Of a stretch of 64,000 nucleotides of DNA, positions 1 through 12,200 are shown in pieces; position 1 is the first letter of the stretch; every line of letters starts with the position of its first letter. The stretch lies in NCBI GenBank assembly GCA_025618425.1, contig CM046832.1, forward strand, positions 59,832,087-59,896,086. The letters run 5' to 3'. The notes beneath the pieces were generated by a model that saw only the letters and a program-made list of their open reading frames with translations, was not told the DNA's origin and did no database searches. The position numbers were made by a program, and so were the translations under genes. This stretch comes from Heliocidaris tuberculata (Eukaryota; Echinodermata; Echinoidea; Camarodonta; Echinometridae).

Positions 1-554
1 TTAGAATCAGACATATCTGAATAAAATTTTTCATATTATTTTGCTTTAAAGTGTTCAAAGAGGTAAATAGTAATTCTACAACCTAATATTTTGGTTCTGC
101 CTCTATATAATAACATTTTGATTTTGAATAATTTTGTCATATGCATCTTTCCCGAGTTTTTTACGCGCCACAACGTTTGCTAAGCAACCTAAGGCACTAT
201 TGCAGTCACACATGAGCGCTAGCCACAGCAATTTGCATTGGGAGAAGGAACAAACATGTGTATACCATCTTTAATCTTTAATCTTCAAACAGTCTAGCAG
301 TTCTCTCTTTTATTCGTGTGTTACAATTAAAATCAATACCTGTCAAGCTTGATCATTGCAATATCAAGTAGTGATTCTCCTGCGATACTCTGTATGATGT
401 AAACTTTTTTCGTATTCTGCAATAAATGTTAATATGTGAATTGTGGAAGATAACTAGCAGTGTGACTATTTTATGTAATGATGTCATTGACATATTTTTT
501 ACCATAATTTTTGCTTCTATCTTAATCCCATTTCTCTTTGCTTTTCGTTGTTAG

Positions 555-632
555 TTCTCGCACCCCCTCCAAGGACGATGAGAAGGGGCGATTCAGCCAC
601 CTCTCCCCCTCCTGTATCCCCAAGTGCTAATG
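555..632 (+). CDS. Internal coding exon of an unidentified protein (penultimate coding exon)
   Basis: A pyrimidine-rich tract ending in TTAG precedes the exon and GTGAGT follows it. The open frame reads LAPPPRTMRRGDS, then a proline- and serine-rich stretch (SPPPVSPSAN). It ends one base into a codon and joins the exon at 1124 in matching phase, which is the main support. The sequence is low-complexity linker, typical of trafficking adaptors, and I do not recognise the protein. Its 5' part lies left of the window. Confidence 0.6.
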
Positions 633-1123
633 GTGAGTTAAGTTTTACTAGTTCTAGTATGTTCATAATGTACGCTTCCGATTATATGAGATTATTTACA
701 GAAATTTGCAATTAGACTAAACAGTGTTGCAAGACTTTAAAAAAAAAAAATTGTTTCCATACTTGTGCATTATTAACTTCAAGTCTAAGGAATTTGTTCA
801 TTTTGTGTACTTGATGTTACCAAGTGTGTTTATGGAATAATACATCATTGCAGGTGTCATTTTAGTTGATATTTTGACAGTTTGTTGCTGTAGTGGGTCA
901 GTTAACAGTACAGGTAATGAAATTGAATCTTTGATGTCAACATATCATAAGGGTATTCCACAAATTGAAGTAATTGTATGGATCAAAATATCGTGGACTT
1001 GCCCATATCTTTCTTAAGAATTTAACTGTTTTCCTGTCTGTTAATTCTTGCTTTTTCTTAAAGGCAGGAATCTGCATTTTTTATTAATCTCTCTGTCTCT
1101 GCCTTTTTGTTACACCCTTGTAG

Positions 1124-1290
1124 CAGTAGGCCTCGATGACCTCTATGCTGCGGTTTCCAAAGCCTCTAAAATGAACGGGAGTGGAGCAGCAACAACATCT
1201 CCAAATCCCTTTGCAGCTCCATCCTCTACTCAGTTCAAATTTGGAGATGATCTGGACTTTTTAAGCAACAAAGGGTCATCAGTAAGCTAG
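1124..1290 (+). CDS. Terminal coding exon of the same unidentified protein, with an NPF motif
   Basis: The exon follows a pyrimidine tract and a TAG acceptor. Its first two bases complete the alanine codon split from the exon ending at 632. The 55 or so residues run AVGLDDLYAAVSKASKMN, then a Ser/Thr-rich stretch with SPNPFAAP, then FGDDLDFL, ending SSVS and TAG. An NPF tripeptide plus acidic, bulky-hydrophobic motifs is what endocytic adaptors use to bind EH domains and clathrin/AP-2, so a vesicle-trafficking role is possible. No family could be named. The 3' UTR follows; the first AATAAA is near 1628. Confidence 0.65.
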
Positions 1291-1710
1291 ATTAATCTTT
1301 CTCTTTCTCTCTCTCTCTCTCTCCTGATATTGTTTTCTTTTAAATATAGAATAAAGGGGTTATTTTATGAATTGCCTGTTTGTGTAGTTATCGTAGATAA
1401 CCATGTAAGGCAGAAGAGAATTATGGTAAATTCCTTTTTACATCCATGTGCAAGAGATGTCATTTCAAATCAAAGCTGCTGCTATATGAGTCACATGTTA
1501 TGTCTAACTTACATCATGATCTTTGAAATAAAGTTAGTAATTCACAGGCACTGGAAATTCTGGAAACTTTCTTATCAAAAATTCAACTTTGGGGGAAGTA
1601 ACAATTGAAGCATTAATTTGCTTAAATGAATAAACAGTAAATGGCCATCTGACGAGGTGCCCTTTTTGTAGAGACGGAATTAGTATCAGGCCTAAACTCT
1701 ATGTCATTTA
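1291..1710 (+). other. 3' UTR and flank of the left-edge gene
   Basis: The stretch is AT-rich, with a (CT)n run directly after the stop codon. An AATAAA near 1628 could be a poly(A) signal. No coding signal was seen. Confidence 0.4.
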
Positions 1711-2317
1711 AAAGGCCAAGTCCACACTAATATCAAGTTGATTTGAATAAATAGAGTAAAATTAAACAAGCATAAAAGTAAAAAAAATTTATTGAAATCC
1801 GATGTTAAATAAGAAAGTTACAGCATTTTGAAGTTTTGCATTATTTCTTGAAACAGTGATATGCATAACATGGGCAGTATGCAAATGAGTGAACCGATGA
1901 TGTCACACACTCACTATTCCTTATGAATTTTATTATATGAAATATCATATATTTCAATTTTTTGCTTCAATAATGTAAAACATGGTTTGACTCCTTATGG
2001 AACGTGTAAAATCATCATTATTGTAACTTAGTTTGATACAAGGGAGAGATTCTTTATTATCACATCCATAAAAATTGAAATATTTTAAATTTCATATTTA
2101 ATAAAATAAGGAAAAGTGAGTGTGTGACATCATCGGTTCCCTCATTTGCATACCGCCCATGTTATGCATATCACTGTTTCATGAAATAATGCAAAATTTC
2201 AAAATGCCGTAACTTTCTTATTTTACATCCGATTTCAGTGAAATTTTCACTGTTATGCTTGTTTAATTTTGCTCTATTTATTCAAATCAACTTGACATTA
2301 GTGTGGACTTGGCCTTT
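1711..2317. mobile_element. Foldback MITE, about 600 bp, nearly all inverted repeat
   Basis: The left arm starts AAAGGCCAAGTCCACACTAA. The right arm ends with its complement, TTAGTGTGGACTTGGCCTTT. The arms are about 290 bp each, AT-rich and imperfect, around a centre near 2010-2030. Matching internal landmarks include GTGTGTGACATCATCGG and the run around ATATGCATAACATGGGC. TTAA-like sequence flanks both ends. There is no coding capacity, so it is non-autonomous. Confidence 0.85.
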
Positions 2318-5300
2318 AATATATTTTGTGATGCAAAAGACATTCTCCAGCCAAATCAGACATTAAAAACACAGCTTAAAATTAGAAAAATTAGAAGCCT
2401 TGAATTTTTTCTACCATTATGTAACAGTTGATTTTTCTATTTTGCTATTTAAGTTTAGCTATTTTCTTTCACTTCACCTTTGGATAAAAAGAGTGTTTCT
2501 GTGTTCAAACATAAACTACAGGGTTGTTATTTCCAGTGTATGCCAGTTTGGCCATTTTCTTAACACATTTATTCATCTCTGTATTGGTGTATTCAACAAT
2601 GTATTTATCTCTAAGCATATATACATGTGCACAAACATTAGTCTTTCATTATTACTCATCTGGGTGCAGCAGTCTTCCGTTTTATTCATGACACTATCAC
2701 TCAGATTATATAATCACTTAAGTGGAATCCTTGAGGTTTATGAAAAAAAATTCTTTAATCTGCCTTTACTCTGGTATCACATGTTTCTATCTGTAGCAAA
2801 TATATCTCCTTGAATTATGAATTATGTGTGAATTATATCTATTGTAGAGGCCCTTCTTATAGAGAATTTATCATTAGCTGTGTAAAGCAGTTGACTTTGC
2901 ATTATTTCCCTTCTATAATGATATATTTCATTGGTCCATTGTACCCTAACCATAACATCAACCCTAATGCTTAAATATTCTAAAAGGATGTAGGACCAAT
3001 AGGACAACAACATGTCCTATTGGACCTACATTCCATTAATCTAAATAAATATATCCATAGCCCCAGAGCCTAACCCTTACTAAAAGGGAAGTAGGACCAA
3101 TGGGATGAAAAATTTTCCATTGGCCTGAATAAACCCTAATCCCATCCTAACAGGGTATTGCACACCTTATGACTGGATTTAAAAAAAAATGAAATCGGAT
3201 AAGATATGAATTTCAGAAGTCAGAACTGTATTATTTCTTCTTGATTGAGGTCCTGCATTATCATATGAATAGTGCATGTAATATCAACATTGAAGGGTGT
3301 TTTGAACCTTCCAGTAGGCCAGATTGGCTGCAAATCATAGTGATGTCGTACAAGTCATGTGACTGGTAGACAATTTGGCTTCTTCTCGAATTGGAGTGCT
3401 TAATATCAATATTAATAATTATATGACAATTGGGACTTGATATACAATCTTAATAATACTAATCCTATTGCAATCTCTTTCAAAATTCATTCATATAGTC
3501 AGGTTGTAAGGTATGCAGTGGCTTAACTAATTTGTAGGACCAATGGTATGAAACACCATGATAGAGACTCCCCCCCCCCCCCCCCCCCCCTCATCATTTC
3601 ATGTGTAATTTCAGTATATATTCTTTCTTCACTTTTACCTCCAGAATGTATCCACCTCAAAGACCGATGTTTCATCAAATAGCTTTTCAATAATGGACTT
3701 GGATCCTCTGAAATAAATAATATGAAGCTGAAAAGAACTGATGTATTAATCGCCATCATCATCGTCATCTCTTTCTCTCGCAATCTCTTGCTTATTTACC
3801 AACACCCTATTTGTCTTCCAATATGTACTCCACTCATGTTTGGGGGATCACTCTTCACTTCTCTTGCTACTTTTTTCCTGAGGTTCATGGGTGATTGTCT
3901 CTGCTGATTCTTATATCATCAAGGAAAAACAGAGATTGAATTTGACTTATTTGTATGGTATCATGTTTGCAATCGATGTTCTCTGCAGTAAGTCCTGTAC
4001 AGGGTCAGGATGCATGTGAAATGGAGCAGTTTTCTTCAGGGATTTAATAACAAAACTGTTATAGCCAGCTGTTGTTTCTGATTTGTGTGCACATATATAC
4101 TGGTGTATATTTGTATAACACTCTGGGGTGTGATAATTTAGCAATATTTCCTCTGTAGCTCTTCTCCAATGGTAGATACACTTATTTATCCACTACTGAA
4201 GAAATATAATGGATAGCTGATTAACCCCTTTCATGCTTTTGGAGGCCCACCCAAGAATTTTAGCTTTGAAGAATGTGTTTGGAGTAAAAATGGCTAAATT
4301 TCTCTTATTGAAACAGAATGAATTACCTTCATTGTGATATTTTTTCCCCTGCAATTTCCTGAAGTCACTAATGAAACAACTCATTAAAAGTCTGCATTCA
4401 ACTTTTGACAGTACATTTATGACAACTGTTCAAAAACTTGGTGGCACAAAGCGGTAAAAAACATTAATGCATTTTTTGTCATTTATCATCTAAAAGAAAC
4501 ATTTTTGACTAATATATTTTAATTGGTTACTATAAATGGGCTTTATGAGGATGCTAAAACATAATTATTATGCTATGAACCCTTGTACTTATGATATTTT
4601 AGTCTATGTCTTCTTTATGTATCAATTTCAATTCAAAGTTTATCTTTCTACCAATATTACATTGTCAGAATTACACAAATATACAAGCTCATGCTTGTAA
4701 ATGTGTATGTTTTTTTCCTCAAGCATATGGTATTTTAGTGTAGAACTTATCTATTCATTTTACCTCATAGAACTGGCAGTTTTCTATCTATTGCATCGCT
4801 AAGATCAAATTTCAAGCCTCGTTGAACAAATTCTCTTTTCATATCATCATGAATATGCTTATTGTCTATTGTATGGTTATTCTACATGTATTTTCAATAT
4901 TTCCATTTCTTGATACTTTCTTTGCTGCCTTGTGTAGAGTTTTATTTGAAGGCTGTGTACCTTTTCATTATGAGTACAGAGTTGGATGCAATATTCATAG
5001 TAAATGTAGCTTTCCAAAATGAGTCTTTAGGATTGTGCATTACATGTAGCTACTTTGTGCAGGTAATTTGACAAATGTTTGTGAGGGATGTATTGTTTGA
5101 ATTGTATGCTTGATTGAAACTTATTATACATTCAAATTTAGTTGAAATAATTGATGATAACAAGGATCTTTCAAATAGTCTTCTCACAAGTCGTTTTACC
5201 TTGTTTTACACAGTATTGGATCTCTGTACAGTTGTGATATTTTAAGCTGATATTTGAATATACAAGCAGTATACTTGCATGGAGCCCCAAATATACAGAG

Positions 5301-5839
5301 CAAAGTATTTCTTGGTTAATCTGACTTTGTTTTAAAAGTTTATGTACTATGTAAATTTATTTTCGGAGTAAGTTATATAGATTTCTTTGGCTGATTTTCT
5401 CAGAGGATTTTGTACTTAATGTTGCAAGAAGTTGTATTTTGTGAAATTTGTTTATAGGATTATAAAGATGTGAAATTTATTTGAAAAGTACTTTTATTTT
5501 CTGTCTTTTGTGATGATTAAATCTTTTTTTTTGTTTTTGTTTTTGTTTTTGTTTTTTTTGCTGCTCCAAACATGTCATGAGGATTGTTCCATGGCACTTC
5601 ACAGTGACTATAGGAGATACATGTATGAAAAAGGTGACTTTTTATTTTATTTGTATTTCATTTTTTTGTGTATATTCAAATGTTTGCCAATTCATGTTTA
5701 TTATTACATGTATGTTATAGAATTTAATCAAAGAATGCTTAGGAGATGGAAAGAGGAATCTGTTGGTTTATAGGTTTCCTTCGGCAATGATTATTACAAA
5801 GTTATTTATGATCACTATGATATACATGTGAAATTTCAG
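2318..5839. other. Non-coding AT-rich stretch
   Basis: No supported exon was found; the open frames are AT-rich and without recognisable domains. It holds a 15-bp inverted repeat at 2991-3028 (TAGGACCAATAGGAC against GTCCTATTGGACCTA), related GTAGGACCAATGG motifs near 3091 and 3534, a poly-C tract near 3571-3590 and T-rich runs near 5520-5560. Confidence 0.5.
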
Positions 5840-6245
5840 CTATGTTTTAAAGATAAAGTTTAGTTCTGGTCATGTGATTACATTGTGAAAGAATAAACTG
5901 TCTCAAAGCACTTGGGAAAGGTTGATCATGTCTACATAAGAATAAGTGGTCACTGTGAGGTTTGGGAATCATCAAAATGTTAAGAAATTTCCCCAATCTT
6001 GCTTAAAAGAACATTCTACTCTGCACACAGAAATGGATGTACATGTATGGGACTGCACACACCTTTGGCATGAATGTTAGAACTTTTCAGCTATTTCTCA
6101 TCATATTTAGAATATGGAACTTTAAGAGCAATCCTTTTCAGGGAACATTTCTACTGTGATGTTCTTCCAAACTGACATAAAAGGAATTAGAAATCTCACA
6201 AATTATTTTTCACTTTTCCCAGAACTGAACCTTCTCTTTATGCTA
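5840..6245 (+). repeat. Dispersed repeat, about 400 bp, copy 1
   Basis: This stretch matches the reverse complement of 26440-26830. Landmarks in order are GTTCTGGTCATG, AACTGTCTCAAAGCA, GGGACTGCACACA, AGCAATCCTTTTCAG and the TTCCCAGAACT end. It has no coding capacity and its family is unknown. Confidence 0.7.
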
Positions 6246-6697
6246 CATCTATTTGGTGACTATCTACCTTGGATATTGCTTCTGAACTTTGGGCTTATGT
6301 TTTAAGATAAAATTATGTTGAATGTTAATAAGAATTTATGACAATGTAACAAATTACAATTATAAACAGTTGAACAATACATGTGAGTAATCGTAATAGT
6401 GTTGTTATGCCTATCTCGATGTCTATCCTAATTGTATTGACAACATATGAAATATTAAAAATCAAATAGATGTATCTATCTGTGAGATCCTATATCTTCC
6501 ATTTGTGTCATCTTGATTTGGACAAGTTGTTTAATAGGAATATGTTACATTATGGTAAAGTTGAATGATGATTTTGTTATTTTCACTTTTTTATGGTTTT
6601 GTTTGAATTAACCCTTAGCCATTCAGAATTTTCTTATGGTCTAATTGAATCAGCTTTACCTTCTTGCATTTGCACCACTTCATCGTTTAAGACAAAT

Positions 6698-6840
6698 CTG
6701 GGGAGCGTTTCATCAAGCGTTTTGTCAGTGATTTTTATCCGACAACTGTTATAAGCTACCGAAATCCTTGCATCTGATTGGCTGAGAGCAAATTTGTCAG
6801 ATAAAATATCTGACAAGTCCTTTCATGAAACGCCCCCCAG
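6698..6840. mobile_element. Short MITE with CTGGGGRGCGTTTCAT terminal inverted repeats
   Basis: The left end is CTGGGGAGCGTTTCATC and the right end is GATGAAACGC-like sequence closing in CGCCCCCCAG. The subterminal parts (TTGTCAGTGATTTTTATC and its counterpart near 6795) are also inverted. The element is 143 bp and non-coding. Confidence 0.7.
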
Positions 6841-6849
6841 AAGTATGAT

Positions 6850-7130
6850 GAACCAATGAGAAGGAAAATGAAAATGCAACAAAAAATAGCCAATTTATCC
6901 CTGAAAATAGTGATAAATTCCACTCTGCATTGCCTAGTTAGATATTCTAATGCTTATCAAGTTTCCAATAAAATTATTTCTTATTTAGGAATGGCACAAC
7001 GTACTGCAACAAAAATGGACTCAAAATTTTCTGTGATTTTGCTCGTTCTGCTCATGTACTGTATATAATTCATAGCATTCTGGATCAAAAGATAATGCGA
7101 CAACGTCTTTCAAAGGTGACACTCAATTGC
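6850..7130. repeat. Degenerate relative of the 20171-20575 repeat
   Basis: It shares AATAGCCAATTT-like, CAACAAAAATGGAC, TCTGTGATTTTGCTC-like and CTGGATCAAAAG blocks, in the same order, with the repeat at 20171-20575. The copies are too diverged for precise ends. Confidence 0.4.
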
Positions 7131-7305
7131 TATGACACGTAAAGGCCTTCTCAGAAGCTATCTGAGGGTTCATACGGCTGCATGATGGCCTACAAGACCA
7201 ACAGCCCATGACACACTAACATGTCAGTCTCACAGACTTTGTGACTACATTTCCAAGGGTTCACAAACCAACATTTTTAGTCTTGTTGCCTGTTGGTCCA
7301 GGGTC

Positions 7306-7572
7306 CACTCGCTATTCATAAGAACCGCTACTCATAGAAAACCGCTATTCATTTAGCACGCGTTATGAATAGGTGTCCTTATGAATAGTTATAAATAGTG
7401 GTCCTTATGAATGGAAGTCCTTATGATAGCAAGGTAATTTGTCTATGGTTTGCTCGCTATGTAGAAGGACCGCTATTCATACAAAACCGCTATTCATTTA
7501 GTCACGCATTATTGATAGCGGTCCTTATGAATAAGTGGTCCTTATGACTAGCGGTCCTTATGACTAGCGAGG
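7306..7572. repeat. Cluster of inverted CGCTATTCATAAGGACC-type units
   Basis: Short units built on CGCTATTCATA(A)GGACC and its complement GGTCCTTATGAATAGCG recur about a dozen times in both orientations. They fall in two similar half-blocks, roughly 7306-7435 and 7452-7572. Each half contains CCGCTATTCATTTAG followed by a CACGCR core. Confidence 0.65.
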
Positions 7573-8515
7573 TTACCCCGTTGGTCCTGTTATCAATTAT
7601 GCTACCATTGAAATGTTTATCATATGTGTATACACTTAAGGAAAGAAGAAATATATGCAGATGGAGTGTATGCTGAGAGGCTGTGGTTGCAATAAATCAC
7701 TAAAGTGCAAAATTGAACTTTTTTTTGTTCTCATTTGTTAATGTGTGCTTTGTCATAAAAAAATTTGAATGAATATGATGAGGTGGATTTTTCTTTGACC
7801 TTTCATTTCTTTGATTTTATGGAAATCTGTATTTACTCGTAATGCTTTGCCTTAAATTATTCATGCTCACAATAGTATCTCTCCTATATAAAGTACAGTT
7901 ATGACATAGAACTGTAAAAAACTCTTTGTAAAGAAATGTTTTGATACAAAGAATTGAGTAACAGAGTCATATTTAACAGACATAAATTTTTCACTTACAT
8001 GTATATTTAAGACTTGAAACTTAATTTTAGCCCCCCCCCCCCATAATTTTGAATGTCATTCTTCAAATTCAAATTCAAATTTATTGAAATGGAATCCTGA
8101 CATAATTCTTCATGATTTGCAGTTATTAGCAATACAGGGCATAAAATGGAATTATAGAAAAATAATACAGTTAACTTTGCCTAAGTCTCAAACACCTTAA
8201 ATGCATGTGCCCAATATTTTATTTAACATTTTAAAACTGGAAATCAATTGTCTTTCTTCTTGAAATGAAGGCTCATGAACTGAGGAATGTGAATTGGAAT
8301 ATATGGAACAGGTGCACTCGATATCAATATCTTGATATTGATGTAAGGATAGGCCTATTAGGCCTATACCAGGCATCCATAAATAAAACTGTAAGCATGA
8401 ATTGTGAAATTAGATAAGGCCTTTCATTCCCAGTGGAACATCAAATTTACTTCAGAAATTGTATTTTAGAGGCATAAGCCTACTTGGATGAACTCTTATA
8501 TATTAAGCCTATGTT

Positions 8516-8712
8516 TTTTGGGGTTTTTTTCTTTCTTTTTTGTTTTTTGTTTTTTGTTTTTGTTTTTTGTTTTTTTGTTGTTTTGTTTTGTTATGTTTTG
8601 TTTTGTTTTGTTTTGTTTTGTTTTTGTTTTGTTTTTGTTTTTTCGTTTTTGTTTTTGTTTGTTTGTTTGTTTGTTTTTTTTTGTTCTGTTTTTTTTTTGG
8701 GGGGGGGGGGGT
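8516..8712. repeat. (TTTTG)n microsatellite ending in poly-G
   Basis: Nearly 200 bp of TTTTG/TTTTTG repeats run into T8 and G12. The open frames across it (mostly Phe/Leu/Val, or Lys/Asn/Gln on the other strand) are artefacts of the repeat. Confidence 0.9.
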
Positions 8713-8989
8713 GGTGTTAAATTCAGCCAGTGCATTAATTGAGGCATGCATGCAGATTATGGTACAATATCTCTTCTAATGATCAATTCCACAAACTTTC
8801 CATGAAATGATGGTAAGCTAGGTAGCTTTGCTTAGCTATTCAACTATTAAACTTGGCAATGTAAGTTTGTAAAAGGATGAACTTATAATTTTGCTGCAGT
8901 TATCAAATTCATACATTCATATGGAGACTAATTTCAATTACTAAGTATAATCATATAACAATTAAGGAACAAGGATTTTACCACAAAGT

Positions 8990-9133
8990 GACGGGGAGTC
9001 CAATCGGACCACGCCCACTTATTTTATCATCATCGCGATATAAATTGATATGTATTCGATCGCGACGCGACCGGCCGGCTTTATCGATCGTGCATGTTTA
9101 TTTGATTAATTGATTGAACGCAAATGTGCCAAA
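8990..9133 (+). promoter_or_regulatory. HIBADH: Candidate HIBADH promoter and 5' UTR
   Basis: A local CpG-rich patch sits in AT-rich surroundings directly upstream of the candidate first exon. It holds a CCAAT box at 9000-9004 and a CCACGCCC Sp/KLF-type box at 9009-9016. Dense CG dinucleotides (GATCGCGACGCGACCGG) follow at about 9058-9075. The transcription start is not determined. Confidence 0.45.
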
Positions 9134-9230
9134 ATGTTGTCTGCAACTTCCCTCCTCTTACGCAGCTCCAGAATTTCACCTGTGGTAGCCTCGAGGTTGC
9201 TGGAATGCTACAATCGTAAGGAATTGTCTG
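9134..9230 (+). CDS. HIBADH: HIBADH candidate exon 1 (mitochondrial presequence)
   Basis: The ATG at 9134 opens [20 protein letters not shown], then [13 protein letters not shown]: Ser/Arg/Leu-rich with no acidic residue before the Glu of RLLEC at position 24, a classic matrix-targeting presequence. A GTGAGA donor follows, and a CCAAT/GC-box patch lies about 120 bp upstream. Its 32 codons fit the length missing from the vertebrate protein. However, it ends one base into a codon, while exon 2 must start at a codon boundary because TAG lies immediately upstream in frame. Either a small exon is missing, one base is wrong, or this exon is not used as read. Confidence 0.5.
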
Positions 9231-12200
9231 GTGAGAAAATTAAACAAAGTCGGAAAAAGAAAGTGTAGGCTCTGTCATATGGATGGTGGCAGACTGACAA
9301 ATTGCTAACCGCACCGACGATCTGACTTTGGTCCCATACGTTGTATAATGTGTATGTTTTTGCAAGAGACCACTGACTAATCTTCTAAGGATGCGGGCTA
9401 ACTCGGCACTAGGGCGAACTCGGCCTTGGCGGAAAATCGCCGCGGAGTGAGCCCAGAGAGTTAAAGTGATCGTAAACACTTGTGTTGAATTTCGCATTTA
9501 ATTACACATTCAAAACACTTAAATTCAAACTATTTGATATCAATGTGTAAAATGATTAACAAAGAAGTAATTTTGACAATTTCAAGAAGTAAAATTATGC
9601 AAAACATGAAATTTAAGGCTAAAAAAGGGTACGGTGCGTAGCGTGGACTTCAACTCTTGAAACATAGTCACCGCCCAGTGCCGAGTTCGCCCTAGTGCCG
9701 AGTTAGCCCGACCCCTCTTCTAACATGTCTAAGGCTAAGCCTAAGCTAAGATTGTTGTCACTCATTGAGTCATAGGCCCTTGCCTATTTGGGAGTGTGTC
9801 CCGGGGGGGGGGGGAGGGACACTCAAATTTTTTCAGACGGGGGTGTGCCGCATATCCGGCCGCAGCCGCCCTCGAAACGCACTCACGGGACCACTCGTGT
9901 ATCGGAACCATTCGGTTCCACACGAGATTACGTTGTCTGCTGAATGTGCAGCCTGCTGTAATAGTCCTAACCAAAACATAATAAATATCAAAGTAAAATT
10001 GGAAAATCACTTACCAACACGTTGCCTTGGGTCTACTCTTGAATTTGATGTAAAGTTTCTGCACCCCGGTATTGAAAAAGCTGAATTTTGGAGCTTGAAA
10101 GTTGTTTGCCGTGACTGGGCTGAGGTAACAGTTGATTGTACCGTTTTTCTGTATTTTGCTGCCCTCTTGTGCCCAATATAGAAGATTACTTTTGGGGGTT
10201 CCGTGGTATGAGCCGCCGTTTGTAAATTTATCATTTAGACAATTTTTTTGTGTATAATTCAATAATTTGCCTTGTCAAATAATTATTCGTATGAAAATGT
10301 CATAGAATGAGTACAGGTATTTATGAATTATAATTTTCATGTTTTTAATTATTTATAAATGATGATTTAACAATATCCATTATTTATATTTATATATTTT
10401 GCTTTCAAGTATAAATGATTTCACAATCATGACAATATTTATTTATGTGAGGGGGGAGGGGAGGATTCACTTATCACGATTTATAAATAACAATTGTCAC
10501 AATATCCAATATCTTTGCTTGACACTGTATCCCTTAAAAGGGAATCGGTAACTTTGTGAAGGCTTGATTTAATAAATTGAATTTTTATATCTGTCTTGTA
10601 TAATGATGTTCAGAAAGATGAATAAATAGCCAGACATAGAAAGGTTTTCAAATATACAATGTTATTATTAAGAAAAAGTGTGATAAGCTTAAATCAACAG
10701 ATAAAGTGGTCAGACACATTAAACAAGAGCATTTAATACGTATACATAAGTAAAAAAATCCCAACAAATATCATGCTTAGTTACAACAATAGTTTATTTA
10801 CAGATCTACAAATTTTTCAGCCTCTCCCTCTCCCTCTCCCTCTCCCTTTATCAATTAAGTCGAAAAACATATACAAATGATATACAGTTTCTTTAAAAAA
10901 TATAACTTCACAAACGGCGCCTCATAACGACAAGGGTCGGCAGTATTTTTTCCCCGTCCGATTTTCCTATCACGGCCACCATACCACCGACAATGCTCCG
11001 ATAGTAGAGACGACTTGCTTTGGAAGGTGGTAAGATTTGTCTTTTTTATCATTAAGTTTGAAAAATTAATGATAATTTTACCAGCTAGACCTAGCTTCAA
11101 TACCTAGTCACCCCTCCGGAGTAAATAATTTACTTCATGGTGAGGTAAAGGAGCGTGAGTTAGGTGAAACTTAGTTTCAACGTACCCGTAATAAGTTATA
11201 ATCATAACCTAGTACACTGGATGAGTGCACGGGACCATCACTATAGTCAAGGATTGTAATTCCGAACAGATTGTATTACCGTACATGTAAAGTTAAGCGC
11301 CTAAAATGGGTTTTCATACGCGTGGGATTACGCGTATGAAAACCACACTATTGAAACAAAGGTTGTGTCTTTTTCCCATAGGTTTCACACGTTCGGAAAT
11401 ACAGTACCTTTTTCAAGGGACCAAAACGCCGCGTCGTTGGGAAGGGGTTCACTCGGAAGGGAAAATCGTATTAAATCTACGTTGTCTTTTTAAAATTCCA
11501 TCAACTTCTTTTTCTGTAGGACTTTGAGCATTCATTATGTAAGATTTGACAGATATTCGTTTGATATTTTATTTGCTATCGTTGATTTTCTGAAAAGTGT
11601 TCGGACACTGGATCAACCACCATATATATGGGGCTGTGTCAATTTCGGCCTGTCATCATGACCTCTAAGTAACTAACAGTTAAAAAGTTAGAGGCGCACA
11701 GCCAATTTGGGAGACTCTCTCCCTAGCTAGACTAGACGGTGGATTTTTAAAGTAGACGGTCAAAAGGGGTACTTTTTCATGAGGAATCTACTTATCAGTG
11801 ATATCACATTTTCATTTTGAGCCAAGGTAATCCCTTTACCGCAAATGTAAACAAAGAAAATTGGTCTCCTAAATGGGAGACTGTCTCCAAATAGGCCATC
11901 AAAACTGTTGACATAAGTCTCTGATATAATAGAGATAGTCTCCCAAAAAGGAGACAGTCTCCAATATCAGCCATGCGCCTCTACCAACTAAGTTGAAGAT
12001 GTACTAAAAACACCAATATAATCTGCAAAATTTTGAGAAAATACTTCCTTGTACATTTTAGAATGATAGAATATCTAATTTCATGCCAGATCCTTCGATA
12101 GGATCTTTATCATCTTGATCAAGTGAAATTTTCAGGCTGTTTTTGGTCGGTGATTTTGCTCCCCTCCTGCATAGTTGTACGAACTCTGTGGCTTATCAAT

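Noticed and set aside
8484..8779. Several overlapping open frames of 78-84 codons on both strands
   Set aside because: They are translations of the (TTTTG)n microsatellite and poly-G run, not genes.
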